Shown in pieces: positions 8,306 to 16,667 of a DNA stretch of 64,000 nucleotides (the stretch's first letter is position 1; each line of letters starts with the position of its first letter). The DNA is from JAIOSF01 sp047159865 (GTDB lineage: Bacteria > Campylobacterota > Campylobacteria > Campylobacterales > Arcobacteraceae), in assembly GCF_047159865.1 (NCBI RefSeq), contig NZ_AP038804.1, forward strand, positions 248,001-312,000, written 5' to 3'. A model generated the notes under the pieces. The model was not told the origin of the DNA. It saw nothing but the letters and a program-made list of their open reading frames with translations, and made no database searches. Made by a program: the position numbers and the translations under genes.

Positions 8306-9154
8306 TTATAATATATCGTGTAAACTATTTGCTTTATCCATCCATATACTTAAACTTTCATAATCTTCATCTTGAAGCATCTTCTGCATATCTTGCATTT
8401 GTGCCGCATAAAGATCTAAAGATTTTAAAAGATTTTCTCTGTTTTGTCTAAAAATATCTGTCCACATATGGGATGAAGATTGAGCAATACGACTCATGTC
8501 ACGGAAACCTCCAGCTGCTAGTGTTATTATATTTTCTGGATCTTCATGTGACATAACCGTATTTGCTAAACCATAAGAGATAGCATGAGGAAGATGAGAG
8601 ATATAACAGGCATGTTTATCATGTGTTGTAGAATCCATCTCTACTATTCTCATTGCTATTGCATTAAATATATTCAGTACTCTTTCTTTGTGAAGATTAT
8701 CACATATATCTAAATCACACAATACAACAGTTTTCCCTTCATACAAACCATCAATAGCAGCACTAGGACCAAACTTTTCTGTTCCTGTCATAGGGTGTGC
8801 AGCAATAAAATTCTTTCGTATACTCTTTGGAATGTTATCAACAATAAGTTTTTTTGTACTCCCAAAATCCATAATAGTAGTATTTGCAGAGATCCCTTCT
8901 AAAGTAGGCATAAACTTTATAATGGCATCAACAGGGATACATAGCACTATCACATCACACTGAAGTAATTCATCAAGTTCAACTATTCGTTCTACAAGGT
9001 TTAACACTAAGGCTTGTTTTTGATGTTCCTTATTATGATCATATCCAACAACACTAGAAGAGAGATTGTATTTTTTTACAACTTTAGCAAATGATCCACC
9101 CATAAGCCCTAAACCTACTATACCAAATTTAAGTTGTTCTATTTTATTATTCAT
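8306..9154 (-). CDS. tyrA: Prephenate dehydrogenase
   Basis: NAD(P)-dependent oxidative decarboxylation of prephenate to 4-hydroxyphenylpyruvate in tyrosine synthesis. The Rossmann motif GIVGLGLMGGSF lies at about residues 12-23. It is followed by AHPMTGTEKFGP, the prephenate-binding HLPHAISYGLANT and AAGGFRDMSRIA. At 282 residues it is the monofunctional form without chorismate mutase or ACT domains. It lies in a co-directional run, 14 bp after smpB. Confidence 0.9.
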   Translation of the reverse strand: MNNKIEQLKFGIVGLGLMGGSFAKVVKKYNLSSSVVGYDHNKEHQKQALVLNLVERIVELDELLQCDVIVLCIPVDAIIKFMPTLEGISANTTIMDFGSTKKLIVDNIPKSIRKNFIAAHPMTGTEKFGPSAAIDGLYEGKTVVLCDLDICDNLHKERVLNIFNAIAMRIVEMDSTTHDKHACYISHLPHAISYGLANTVMSHEDPENIITLAAGGFRDMSRIAQSSSHMWTDIFRQNRENLLKSLDLYAAQMQDMQKMLQDEDYESLSIWMDKANSLHDIL

Positions 9155-9168
9155 ATATAACCTTATTT

Positions 9169-9651
9169 TTATCTGTTATATTCTTTGAGAACTCTTTGTG
9201 TTTCTCTTTTCATACTTTTTGCTTTTAAATCTTCTCTTTTATCATAGTCTTTTTTACCCTTAGCAATACCAATATTTACTTTGAACATATTTTTATCATT
9301 AAAATACATTTTAGTAGCTACTATTGTATAACCATCTTTCGTTACTTTTTCAAAAAGTTTATTTATCTGTTTACGATGCATTAAAAGCTTTCTATCTCTG
9401 CCCTCTTCTGGACGATATGAGACATGAGTAGTATCTAAATGGGAAATATTCATATTTAATATAAATACTTCATTTTTAATAATTCGTACAAATGATTCTT
9501 TAAAGTTCATTCTTCCAGCTCGTATTGCTTTTACTTCACTTCCATGTAAAACAATACCAACTTCAAATATATCTTCTATTATGTAATCATGAAAAGCTTT
9601 TTTATTTAAAAACTCTCTAACACTCGTTTTCTTTTTATCTTTTTTTGCCAA
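9169..9651 (-). CDS. smpB: SsrA-binding protein SmpB
   Basis: Binds tmRNA and delivers it to stalled ribosomes for trans-translation. The 160-residue sequence shows NKKAFHDYIIEDIFEVGIVLHGSEVKAIRAG near the start, LLMHRKQI in the middle and the basic tail KGKKDYDKREDLK, all SmpB hallmarks. Length is standard. The cognate ssrA RNA is not in this window. It lies 28 bp after rnhB and 14 bp before tyrA. Confidence 0.93.
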   Translation of the reverse strand: MAKKDKKKTSVREFLNKKAFHDYIIEDIFEVGIVLHGSEVKAIRAGRMNFKESFVRIIKNEVFILNMNISHLDTTHVSYRPEEGRDRKLLMHRKQINKLFEKVTKDGYTIVATKMYFNDKNMFKVNIGIAKGKKDYDKREDLKAKSMKRETQRVLKEYNR

Positions 9652-9679
9652 TGTCGTTCCTTATATATTCGCAATTATA

Positions 9680-10249
9680 TCAAGATATATTTAAACCTTC
9701 AAGCTTTTTTATCTTAAATGTTCTTCTATGTATATCACAGTACCCATGCTCTATTATTGCATCTGTATGTACTTTTGTTCCATAGCCTTTATGTTTGTCA
9801 AAACTATACTCTGGATACTCTTTAGCTATTTCACACATATATCTATCACGACTCACTTTTGCTAAAATAGAAGCAGCACTCACCTCTTGTATACTAGCAT
9901 CGGCTTTGATTAAAAAATCTAGATTTTCTATACCAAAAGAGGTATTTCCATCCATTAGGTATTGTTGTGCTTCTATATTTTTCATTATCTCTTTTATGGA
10001 GTTTTGCAAACAAAGGCTCAGACCTAGTTCATCTATCTCTTTTGCACTTGTAAATACTATATGATAAATACTATTTTCTTTTATGATATCAAAAAGCTTT
10101 TCTCTTTTTTTCTCACTCAATTTTTTAGAATCATCTAACTCTTTTATATCATTTTTTAAAACAACTCCAGCTACACACATAGGTCCTGCAAACGGTCCTC
10201 TGCCTGCTTCATCTATACCACATAGATTTGTATGATAATTTTCTCTCAT
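9680..10249 (-). CDS. rnhB: Ribonuclease HII
   Basis: Cleaves RNA in RNA-DNA hybrids and at single ribonucleotides. The N-terminal motif GIDEAGRGPFAGPM supplies Asp13 and Glu14. Further candidate metal ligands are Asp100 (LMDGN) and Asp117 (IKADAS), with SAASILAKVSRDR at 124-136. The 189-residue length is normal. It follows the CheX-like gene after 3 bp. Confidence 0.92.
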   Translation of the reverse strand: MRENYHTNLCGIDEAGRGPFAGPMCVAGVVLKNDIKELDDSKKLSEKKREKLFDIIKENSIYHIVFTSAKEIDELGLSLCLQNSIKEIMKNIEAQQYLMDGNTSFGIENLDFLIKADASIQEVSAASILAKVSRDRYMCEIAKEYPEYSFDKHKGYGTKVHTDAIIEHGYCDIHRRTFKIKKLEGLNIS

Positions 10250-10252
10250 TTG

Positions 10253-11299
10253 CTATTTTGTGATAAACATATAAAAAGGTTTACCAGACAACTGCATATC
10301 CATCCAGATACCATTGTTTTTTCCTATAAAAGAATGTGTTTCTTGAAGTGATTCAAATGTTTTGGGTAAAGTAAACACAATTTTAATACCCTTTCCATCA
10401 AATTCAGTTTTTGCATTACCTGTAATAATATTGCAAAACTCACCAACACCATCTTTTAGTGTTGCTATATCATCTTCTTTGACTGTTTCTCCCAGTAAAG
10501 CTTCTAGCGCAACTATAGCTATGTCTTTAGGGAATACAAGAGTAAAGTACCCCTCCAAATCTCCCGCAAATGGCATAACAGCACAAATGTTATCTGTTTT
10601 TAAATTTGTATCAAATTGTTTAATACTATGAGCTACTTTATGAGCTTCTAGTCCTGTAAATGCAACTAAAGTATCTGCTGCTTTGTTCATAAAAATAGGT
10701 AGATTTAAAATAAGGGCTTTGGATAAAGAAAGAGTATTTTTCGAAGATTCTTTTTTTTGCTCTTTTTTTGCTTTATTGAGTGTACTTCTTGTAACAATTA
10801 TATCATACACTTTATCATTGATTCCTGCTAGCAATTGTTTATTGTCTTTAGCTCGTGTTATTTTATAAGCATAAATACTTAACTCATTGCATAGTTCTAT
10901 ACTATTTGCTTCGTTTTCATCATAAACTAAAATAGAAAGATCTTCTTTAAAAGACTTTGGGTCAAAAAATAGTCTAGCTACTTCAAAATTTTTATACAAT
11001 CGCATATCTGTTTTTTGAATAGCCAATTTTAAAACACTAAAAAGTTCCGCACTATAATCTATAAAACAAATTTTTATCTCAAGTTTTTGACTCAATGCAT
11101 CTAAAGCATTAACCAACAATGAGATCTCTTTTGTATTTTTTTTATAAATCATATTTTTTAGTGAAACAAAAACACTTCTTGACTTATGATTTTTAGCTAT
11201 GTCACACTTTGCAATAATCGAACGCTTTAGTACTCTAATGTTTTCATCATGTATCTCACCTACAAACTCAACCACAACTTGAACTGTTTTATTATCCAT
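10253..11299 (-). CDS. CheX-type chemotaxis phosphatase with N-terminal extra domains
   Basis: A 348-residue protein in three parts. Residues 1-110 look like a STAS-type fold, 120-185 like a receiver lacking the conserved phosphoacceptor context, and 190-348 like a CheX/CheC domain. The last carries E-x-x-N (Glu287, Asn290), the catalytic pair of CheX phosphatases that dephosphorylate CheY, within GVGEFCNIITGNAK. Free CheX proteins are about 150 residues, so the first 185 residues are an addition that may recruit or sense a partner. No other chemotaxis genes are in the window. It probably shares an operon with rnhB. Confidence 0.72.
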   Translation of the reverse strand: MDNKTVQVVVEFVGEIHDENIRVLKRSIIAKCDIAKNHKSRSVFVSLKNMIYKKNTKEISLLVNALDALSQKLEIKICFIDYSAELFSVLKLAIQKTDMRLYKNFEVARLFFDPKSFKEDLSILVYDENEANSIELCNELSIYAYKITRAKDNKQLLAGINDKVYDIIVTRSTLNKAKKEQKKESSKNTLSLSKALILNLPIFMNKAADTLVAFTGLEAHKVAHSIKQFDTNLKTDNICAVMPFAGDLEGYFTLVFPKDIAIVALEALLGETVKEDDIATLKDGVGEFCNIITGNAKTEFDGKGIKIVFTLPKTFESLQETHSFIGKNNGIWMDMQLSGKPFYMFITK

Positions 11300-11367
11300 T
11301 TAATTCTACTTTTTATATTGTTTATAATTTATATTATCATTTTTTTTATTAAACTCTTAATAAGCGA

Positions 11368-12441
11368 TTATAATGACACCGCCCAAACATTAAATGGAAT
11401 AATATCAGCTTCTATTTCACCCACAAATAAAGTTTGTTCATTATTTACTGTCACGATTGTAATCTTATTTATCTTATAGTTTTCTAATGTTGTTAAAAGT
11501 TTTGAAATAATCATCGAAGATATTAAATTATTAAAAAAAGGGATAGCCAATATAATTTCATTTTGTTCGGTCAAATAAAAATCCACATTATCAAGATAAT
11601 AGATATCGTCATATCGAGTATACAATTCCAAATAAATCATATTTTTAAATAGATTATTAAAATTCTTTTTATAAGAAACGATATCGAGTAAAGCATGATT
11701 ATGTATATATATTTTTTTTGTTGCTTTTGGTTGATTATACTTTTCACAAAAAAAGATTAACTTATTGTATTCAAATAATTCACAAGTTTTATAAAATCGA
11801 TCTTTTGAAATTTTTATCTCTTTTTTTAAACTATTAAAAAGTTGAAATAAAGACTTTTTTTCTCCAGCATTTTTAACCAATAAAAATAATATCTCTAGCT
11901 GAATCTGATCATCACAATACAACTTACATATTTCATAGTTTCGTAATGCTTTTTTATTTTCCCCATATTCGATACTTTCAGGAAAATTCCCAAATTTCAA
12001 AAAACTATTAAAACTATTTGAGGAGTTTTGATGTTTTTTATCAAAAAGTAAGTACTCTTCAAAATCTAATCCACCTAAATGTATTATCTCAAATCCTTCA
12101 ATGGTGTCTTTTTGTTTTGTAGTAATGATAAGACTTTGAATATTTTTTGGTATCTCTACATCAAACAAAAAGTTTTCGAAAACAACCACTTCAATTTTAT
12201 TTTGTACTATAAAATCTTGTAAATTTTTAGCAATCTCTTTTGTGTTATTTTTATAATCCTCGAAATCAATATAAAGATACTTATTTGTGTCAAATTGGGA
12301 AAGATAATCATATATCAAATAACTTTTTCCACTTTTAGGAGGTCCTAAGATAATAGTATTGTTAGACTCAATAGTTGTTTTTCTTTCATTAAACATCACT
12401 TTATTAAAATTTATTTCGTAAATTTGTTCTAATATATTCAT
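11368..12441 (-). CDS. AAA-type ATPase of unknown role
   Basis: A 357-residue predicted ATPase. Walker A is GPPKSGKSY (33-41). Candidate Walker B segments are YLYIDFED and VVVFENF. The rest has the look of DUF4143/ATPase_2-type proteins, with a helical region and a C-terminal beta-rich domain that could be nuclease-like (EIILAIPFFN), although no clear catalytic triad is seen. It is separated by 68 bp from the CheX-like gene and shares a 108 bp divergent promoter region with the FTR-rhodanese gene. No function assigned. Confidence 0.6.
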   Translation of the reverse strand: MNILEQIYEINFNKVMFNERKTTIESNNTIILGPPKSGKSYLIYDYLSQFDTNKYLYIDFEDYKNNTKEIAKNLQDFIVQNKIEVVVFENFLFDVEIPKNIQSLIITTKQKDTIEGFEIIHLGGLDFEEYLLFDKKHQNSSNSFNSFLKFGNFPESIEYGENKKALRNYEICKLYCDDQIQLEILFLLVKNAGEKKSLFQLFNSLKKEIKISKDRFYKTCELFEYNKLIFFCEKYNQPKATKKIYIHNHALLDIVSYKKNFNNLFKNMIYLELYTRYDDIYYLDNVDFYLTEQNEIILAIPFFNNLISSMIISKLLTTLENYKINKITIVTVNNEQTLFVGEIEADIIPFNVWAVSL

Positions 12442-12549
12442 ACGATATTATAATACACTTCCGCTTTACTCTATAATTAAAAAAATAAGTTAAGTCAATC
12501 TTAACTAAATTACTCTACTATTACAAAAACATTATTAGGTAAGAATTAA

Positions 12550-13296
12550 ATGATAAAAATAGACACACAATCACCGGAATTTCAAAAGGAATTTGAAAAA
12601 ACAAAACTATTTGCACAAAAAGTATGTGAGAGCAGAAACTTAGTTTTTAATCCAATAGAAGAGGTAAACACAAGTACACTGCTAGGGCTTACTAGAAATA
12701 AAACAATTTACAATACAAGATTTTGTCCCTGTTTTATGGTTGTAGGGGAAACAAAAGAGGAACAACATAATTCAAACAATAGAATTTGTCCTTGCACTCC
12801 TGCAATCGAAAAAGAGATACCTGAAACAGGAAAATGTCACTGTGGTATATTTTGTACTCCACAATATGCACTAGATAATGCTCAAACAAAAGAAGTTCAA
12901 AAAGATCAAAGACAACATTCAGAAGGGCTAACTACAGAAGAGTGTAATAAAATTTTAGCACAACCAGATATCAATAACCATGAACTCATTTCACTCCTTG
13001 AAGCTCGAGATATAGGGATGATTGATTTTAATCTTATTGATGTAAGAGAATGGATGGAATGGAATCAAAACAGAATAGTTGGAACTGATTATCTAGTACC
13101 AACTACATCATTTTACAACGCTTTAAAACAAGTTGAAAATGAAAAAGATAAACCAACTATTGTTTATTGTTACACAGGAAGTAGAAGTGCTTATTGTCAA
13201 AAAATGATGCTTGAGATGGGTTGGGCACAAGTATCAAACCACACAAGTGGAATCATACGATATCACGGAGCTAGAACATCAGGAGAAGAGAAGTAA
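12550..13296 (+). CDS. Ferredoxin-thioredoxin reductase catalytic domain fused to rhodanese
   Basis: A 248-residue two-domain redox protein. Residues 1-110 carry CPC (59-61), CPC (80-82) and CHC (96-98). This is the cysteine order of the FTR catalytic subunit, in which a 4Fe-4S cluster sits beside a redox disulfide. Spacing between motifs is longer than in chloroplast FTR. Residues 155-245 form a rhodanese domain with LIDVREWMEWN and the active loop CYTGSRS (Cys207). No FTR variable-chain gene is adjacent. The fusion suggests electron delivery to, or sulfur transfer through, the rhodanese thiol; this is inference. The stop codon lies inside a terminator hairpin. Confidence 0.82.
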   Translation: MIKIDTQSPEFQKEFEKTKLFAQKVCESRNLVFNPIEEVNTSTLLGLTRNKTIYNTRFCPCFMVVGETKEEQHNSNNRICPCTPAIEKEIPETGKCHCGIFCTPQYALDNAQTKEVQKDQRQHSEGLTTEECNKILAQPDINNHELISLLEARDIGMIDFNLIDVREWMEWNQNRIVGTDYLVPTTSFYNALKQVENEKDKPTIVYCYTGSRSAYCQKMMLEMGWAQVSNHTSGIIRYHGARTSGEEK

Positions 13297-13309
13297 CACT
13301 TCTCTTTTT
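13286..13309. terminator. Bidirectional hairpin between convergent genes
   Basis: The inverted repeat AAGAGAAGT / ACTTCTCTT (nine-base arms, loop AAC) is followed by a T run. It overlaps the stop codon of the FTR-rhodanese gene and also precedes the end of the convergent MBL gene, so it can serve both strands. Confidence 0.75.
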
Positions 13310-13314
13310 ATATA

Positions 13315-15510
13315 TTATATAAGATTTTTCACAAGGTCTTGTATTTGTAACTCTAGTTTTTCAAGTATTTTCCATCTTACAATTGGAATATTTTTTATAA
13401 TTGATTCAGAGATACTATATAAGTGTGTATCTTCTGTAACTTCAAATCGATAAGGAGAGGGATAACTTAACATAGCTGATGCTCCTCCAAAATAATCACT
13501 TTTACTTAAAGTTTCAATTACAGTAACATTAATAAGAACATTCACTTTTCCTGAAACTATTATATATAATTTATTATTTTCAAAATCAAATTCACCTTTT
13601 TTTATATGAATCTCTTCCATCTCTTCAATAATTGTATTTAAAGTTGAGTAAGTAATCTCTTCTTGAAAAAGATATGTTCTTTGAAGAGTTAAGCTTTTTG
13701 AACTTTGCTCAACCATATGTTCTATTAAGTTATGTTTATCAACAAAATTATAAAAAAAATCTGCTGGTATCTCTAACAGTTTTACAAAGTTTTTAGCAAC
13801 AAAAGTAGATCTTGGAAGCTCATTGGTTAAAGCCATCTTTTCACCTATGATAATTCCTGGTTTTAAAGTTACATTATCGCTTTTATTTTTTTTGATTTTT
13901 TCGATCTGTCCATTTATGATCAAATAAACATTTTTTAAATTTTCACCCTCTCGTATAATGATCGCTTCTGGATTAAACTCTACAACATTAAAATTCAAAA
14001 AAACTTTTCTTTGATATCTTTTTAACTTTGGAAAATTCGATTTTAAATGAGAATCGATAAGGTCTAAATCATAATTATTTTTTGATGGTATTAAAATATC
14101 ACTCAAACCAAATAAAGAACCACTTCCTATTCTTTTTTCCTCATGAGTTAGATCATGTGCAGTATGAGCAAGCACAATTTTTGAGGTAGTATCATCGATA
14201 AAGTCTTTAGCATTACCATGAATCATCCCTCCCCCAATATCAATTTTTTTCAAGTCAAGACACTGAATATAATGTTGTTTAACTTCATTAAAAAATTGTT
14301 GAGAGATACCCATGTCATACTTATGATCAACAACCATTTTTTGTAATACATCAAGATCCATAATATCAGCAAAATGCCCATAAGTTTTGTATCCACTCCC
14401 ATAGAGAGTTCGAAATACAAAAATAGTTGTTTCTACAGGATGAGGAGAGATATATGGTGCAACTTCTAAACCATCGATATCATTCCATGCATCAAGTTCT
14501 AATTCATGAGTTTCAACTAGATTATAAAACTCCGATTCATCGAAACTCAACAAGGCAGATAGTTTTTTTGCGGTTGCAGACATTACTAATTTTGAAGCAA
14601 AAAATTTAATTTTTTTATCACTTCGTAATAAGGAAGTGATTCCCCCAATATGGTCATCATGAGTATGTGTTTGAAATACCCCTTCAATCTCATTAATATC
14701 TATACTTAAAGCATTTAAAATATGTTTACAATTTGGAACAACATCTACAACATATAACTTACCTTGAAAAGATATAATAGAATTCATAGATGGTCGAGTT
14801 ATATCCCATCCATCACCTTGACCTGTATGAATTACTGAAAAGTAATCTCGTTCAATCTTATACTGAGGAAGCACATAAGGTGAAGGATATGTTTGATTTG
14901 GTTTAAGATTTAGATCGACTTGAACTACTTGATCTTTGTAACTTATTTCAAAAATATTATGCTTTACTCGTTGAATAAAGACATTATCACGAATCTCTAC
15001 TTTGTCAGTATTTATTATACATTTGTCTATTAAGTTATCAACATTTTTGAGTTCTCCAAAAGCAAATTTTAGTTTCATATTCATCAACTCTTTTGCTTTT
15101 GTTTTTTCAATGCCACACTCTTCTATCTCTTTTTGGGAAACCAAACCATAATTACCTCGATAGATATAGTCCATTTGTGCATTAACTTGCGAGTCTGAAC
15201 CTATTAAAATAGGTTTTAGACCTGTATTATTAGGATGATTTGGAAGAATCATCCCTTGTCTATATAACATTTGTAACACTGAAAATTCAGACATGTTTGA
15301 AAATTCACCATTTTGAATCATGGTGTCAGATAAAAGTATTGCATTTGGTCCTGTTTCAAAATTGATGCCATCTTTTGAAATAGTTTCTATAATGTTTTTT
15401 TTCATTAAGTGTTTCACACTTTCAGCAGGTGAACCACATTGGATAGAGAGGTTAACTTCTGAAATTTCTACACAATATAAACCATTTATAATACTTGTTT
15501 TTTTTATCAA
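13315..15510 (-). CDS. Metallo-beta-lactamase-fold protein with two cyclic-nucleotide-binding domains
   Basis: A large 731-residue cytoplasmic protein with no signal peptide. The N-terminal 220 residues are unassigned. Residues 225-460 form a metallo-beta-lactamase fold with the dinuclear metal motif HTHDDH (282-287), later GHFADIMD and LAHTAHD. Two cyclic-nucleotide-binding-like domains follow at about 510-600 and 615-715; the first has GQIEKIKK and GEKMALTNELPRS. The phosphate-binding cassette is degenerate, so the ligand is uncertain. The architecture suggests a hydrolase gated by a nucleotide or other ligand. The gene is monocistronic or follows the EF-hand operon after 91 bp. Confidence 0.7.
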   Translation of the reverse strand: MIKKTSIINGLYCVEISEVNLSIQCGSPAESVKHLMKKNIIETISKDGINFETGPNAILLSDTMIQNGEFSNMSEFSVLQMLYRQGMILPNHPNNTGLKPILIGSDSQVNAQMDYIYRGNYGLVSQKEIEECGIEKTKAKELMNMKLKFAFGELKNVDNLIDKCIINTDKVEIRDNVFIQRVKHNIFEISYKDQVVQVDLNLKPNQTYPSPYVLPQYKIERDYFSVIHTGQGDGWDITRPSMNSIISFQGKLYVVDVVPNCKHILNALSIDINEIEGVFQTHTHDDHIGGITSLLRSDKKIKFFASKLVMSATAKKLSALLSFDESEFYNLVETHELELDAWNDIDGLEVAPYISPHPVETTIFVFRTLYGSGYKTYGHFADIMDLDVLQKMVVDHKYDMGISQQFFNEVKQHYIQCLDLKKIDIGGGMIHGNAKDFIDDTTSKIVLAHTAHDLTHEEKRIGSGSLFGLSDILIPSKNNYDLDLIDSHLKSNFPKLKRYQRKVFLNFNVVEFNPEAIIIREGENLKNVYLIINGQIEKIKKNKSDNVTLKPGIIIGEKMALTNELPRSTFVAKNFVKLLEIPADFFYNFVDKHNLIEHMVEQSSKSLTLQRTYLFQEEITYSTLNTIIEEMEEIHIKKGEFDFENNKLYIIVSGKVNVLINVTVIETLSKSDYFGGASAMLSYPSPYRFEVTEDTHLYSISESIIKNIPIVRWKILEKLELQIQDLVKNLI

Positions 15511-15601
15511 ATGATAACCTTTTTATACGCTAATCCGACATTATATAGTAAGTCTCTATTTAAAGTCAATAGAAACCTACTTAAAAAATATAAAAAGTTA
15601 T

Positions 15602-16603
15602 TTATGCCGTTTTTAAACCTAAGTCTAAATTTGAGACATAAGTATTTAGCTTATCTGCTGTTGAACTATCTTGTGTTTGATTATTGATCATTGACATTAC
15701 TGATTTAAATTTTGAAAGATCCATATCTTCTGCATTTGACATATCTTCTATTTTAAGTGCTTCTAATAAAGAACTTACAAGTTTCAAGGCATAGTCTTGA
15801 GAAGTTTCATCTGTTGTACCATCATAAGCTGCTTGTTCTGCAGCTGAAACATATCCATCTTGATTTGTATCAGCTTCATCATATTCTTCTTCAGATGAAG
15901 AGCCTCCTCCTGCACCTGCTCCACCACCTGTAGGAGGTACTCCACCTGCCTCACCATTTGATGCTTGAGTTCCTGAACCATCAACTTCACCAGAATCAGA
16001 CCCTAGAGGTGCTACTCCAAGTGTTGATAAAACAGCTCCAGCAGCTTCTTTTGTCGTATCTCCACTTTCAACACTATCAAAAAGTGCTGTCAAACTTTCT
16101 TCCAATTCTTCTTGACTTATCGCACCATCTGAATCAATATCTAATGTGCTAAAAAGTTCTTCTGAAACACCCAATTCATCAATAGTGATTAAGCCATTTT
16201 CATTCGTACTTTTAGAGCTAAAAATATCTTGAGCAATTTGGGCTGCATTTGGTATCTTTCCTTGAGTTGGAGGTGATGGAACTTCCACTCCCATTTCACT
16301 TAAAAAACTTGCAAAACTTTCAGGTGTTAGTTCTTGATTTTTCATTGATTCAAGTTTTGAAGAGAGTGTTTCTTCTAATTCAGAACTACTTAGAAAACCA
16401 TCAGAATCTGTATCGAAACTAGTAAAATCCTCTTGAGATAATCCAAGTTCTTCAATAGTAAGTGAATCGCTCCCATCTATATCATTTGATTCCATAATCT
16501 GAGATACTAAATTTGTTGAACTGGGTGCAGGTGGTCGTTGTGTTTGTTGCATTTGCATCATCTGTTGCATCGAACTATTTGATGCTGTACTTGATATACT
16601 CAT
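15602..16603 (-). CDS. EF-hand calcium-binding protein with five loops
   Basis: A 333-residue acidic protein with five EF-hand loops at about residues 41-52, 64-75, 132-143, 155-166 and 245-256. Loops two, four and five fit the canonical D-x-D/N-x-D-G pattern with Glu12 (for example DTDSDGFLSSSE). A Gly/Ser-rich linker spans about 202-238. There is no signal peptide; the start is Met/Gln-rich. It follows a response regulator/histidine kinase pair on the same strand with a 64 bp gap lacking a terminator, so it is probably the operon output or a partner of the sensor. Calcium sensing is the family property; the role here is unknown. Confidence 0.75.
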   Translation of the reverse strand: MSISSTASNSSMQQMMQMQQTQRPPAPSSTNLVSQIMESNDIDGSDSLTIEELGLSQEDFTSFDTDSDGFLSSSELEETLSSKLESMKNQELTPESFASFLSEMGVEVPSPPTQGKIPNAAQIAQDIFSSKSTNENGLITIDELGVSEELFSTLDIDSDGAISQEELEESLTALFDSVESGDTTKEAAGAVLSTLGVAPLGSDSGEVDGSGTQASNGEAGGVPPTGGGAGAGGGSSSEEEYDEADTNQDGYVSAAEQAAYDGTTDETSQDYALKLVSSLLEALKIEDMSNAEDMDLSKFKSVMSMINNQTQDSSTADKLNTYVSNLDLGLKTA

Positions 16604-16667
16604 AACTCATCCTTTTAATTTTTCTATAATCAAATAATATCTAATTTGAGTAAACAAAAAGTAACAA

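Noticed and set aside
15784..16152. Open frames antisense to or overlapping the EF-hand gene
   Set aside because: They are Leu/Gln/Met-rich by-products of the biased codon content of the EF-hand gene and lack ribosome sites.
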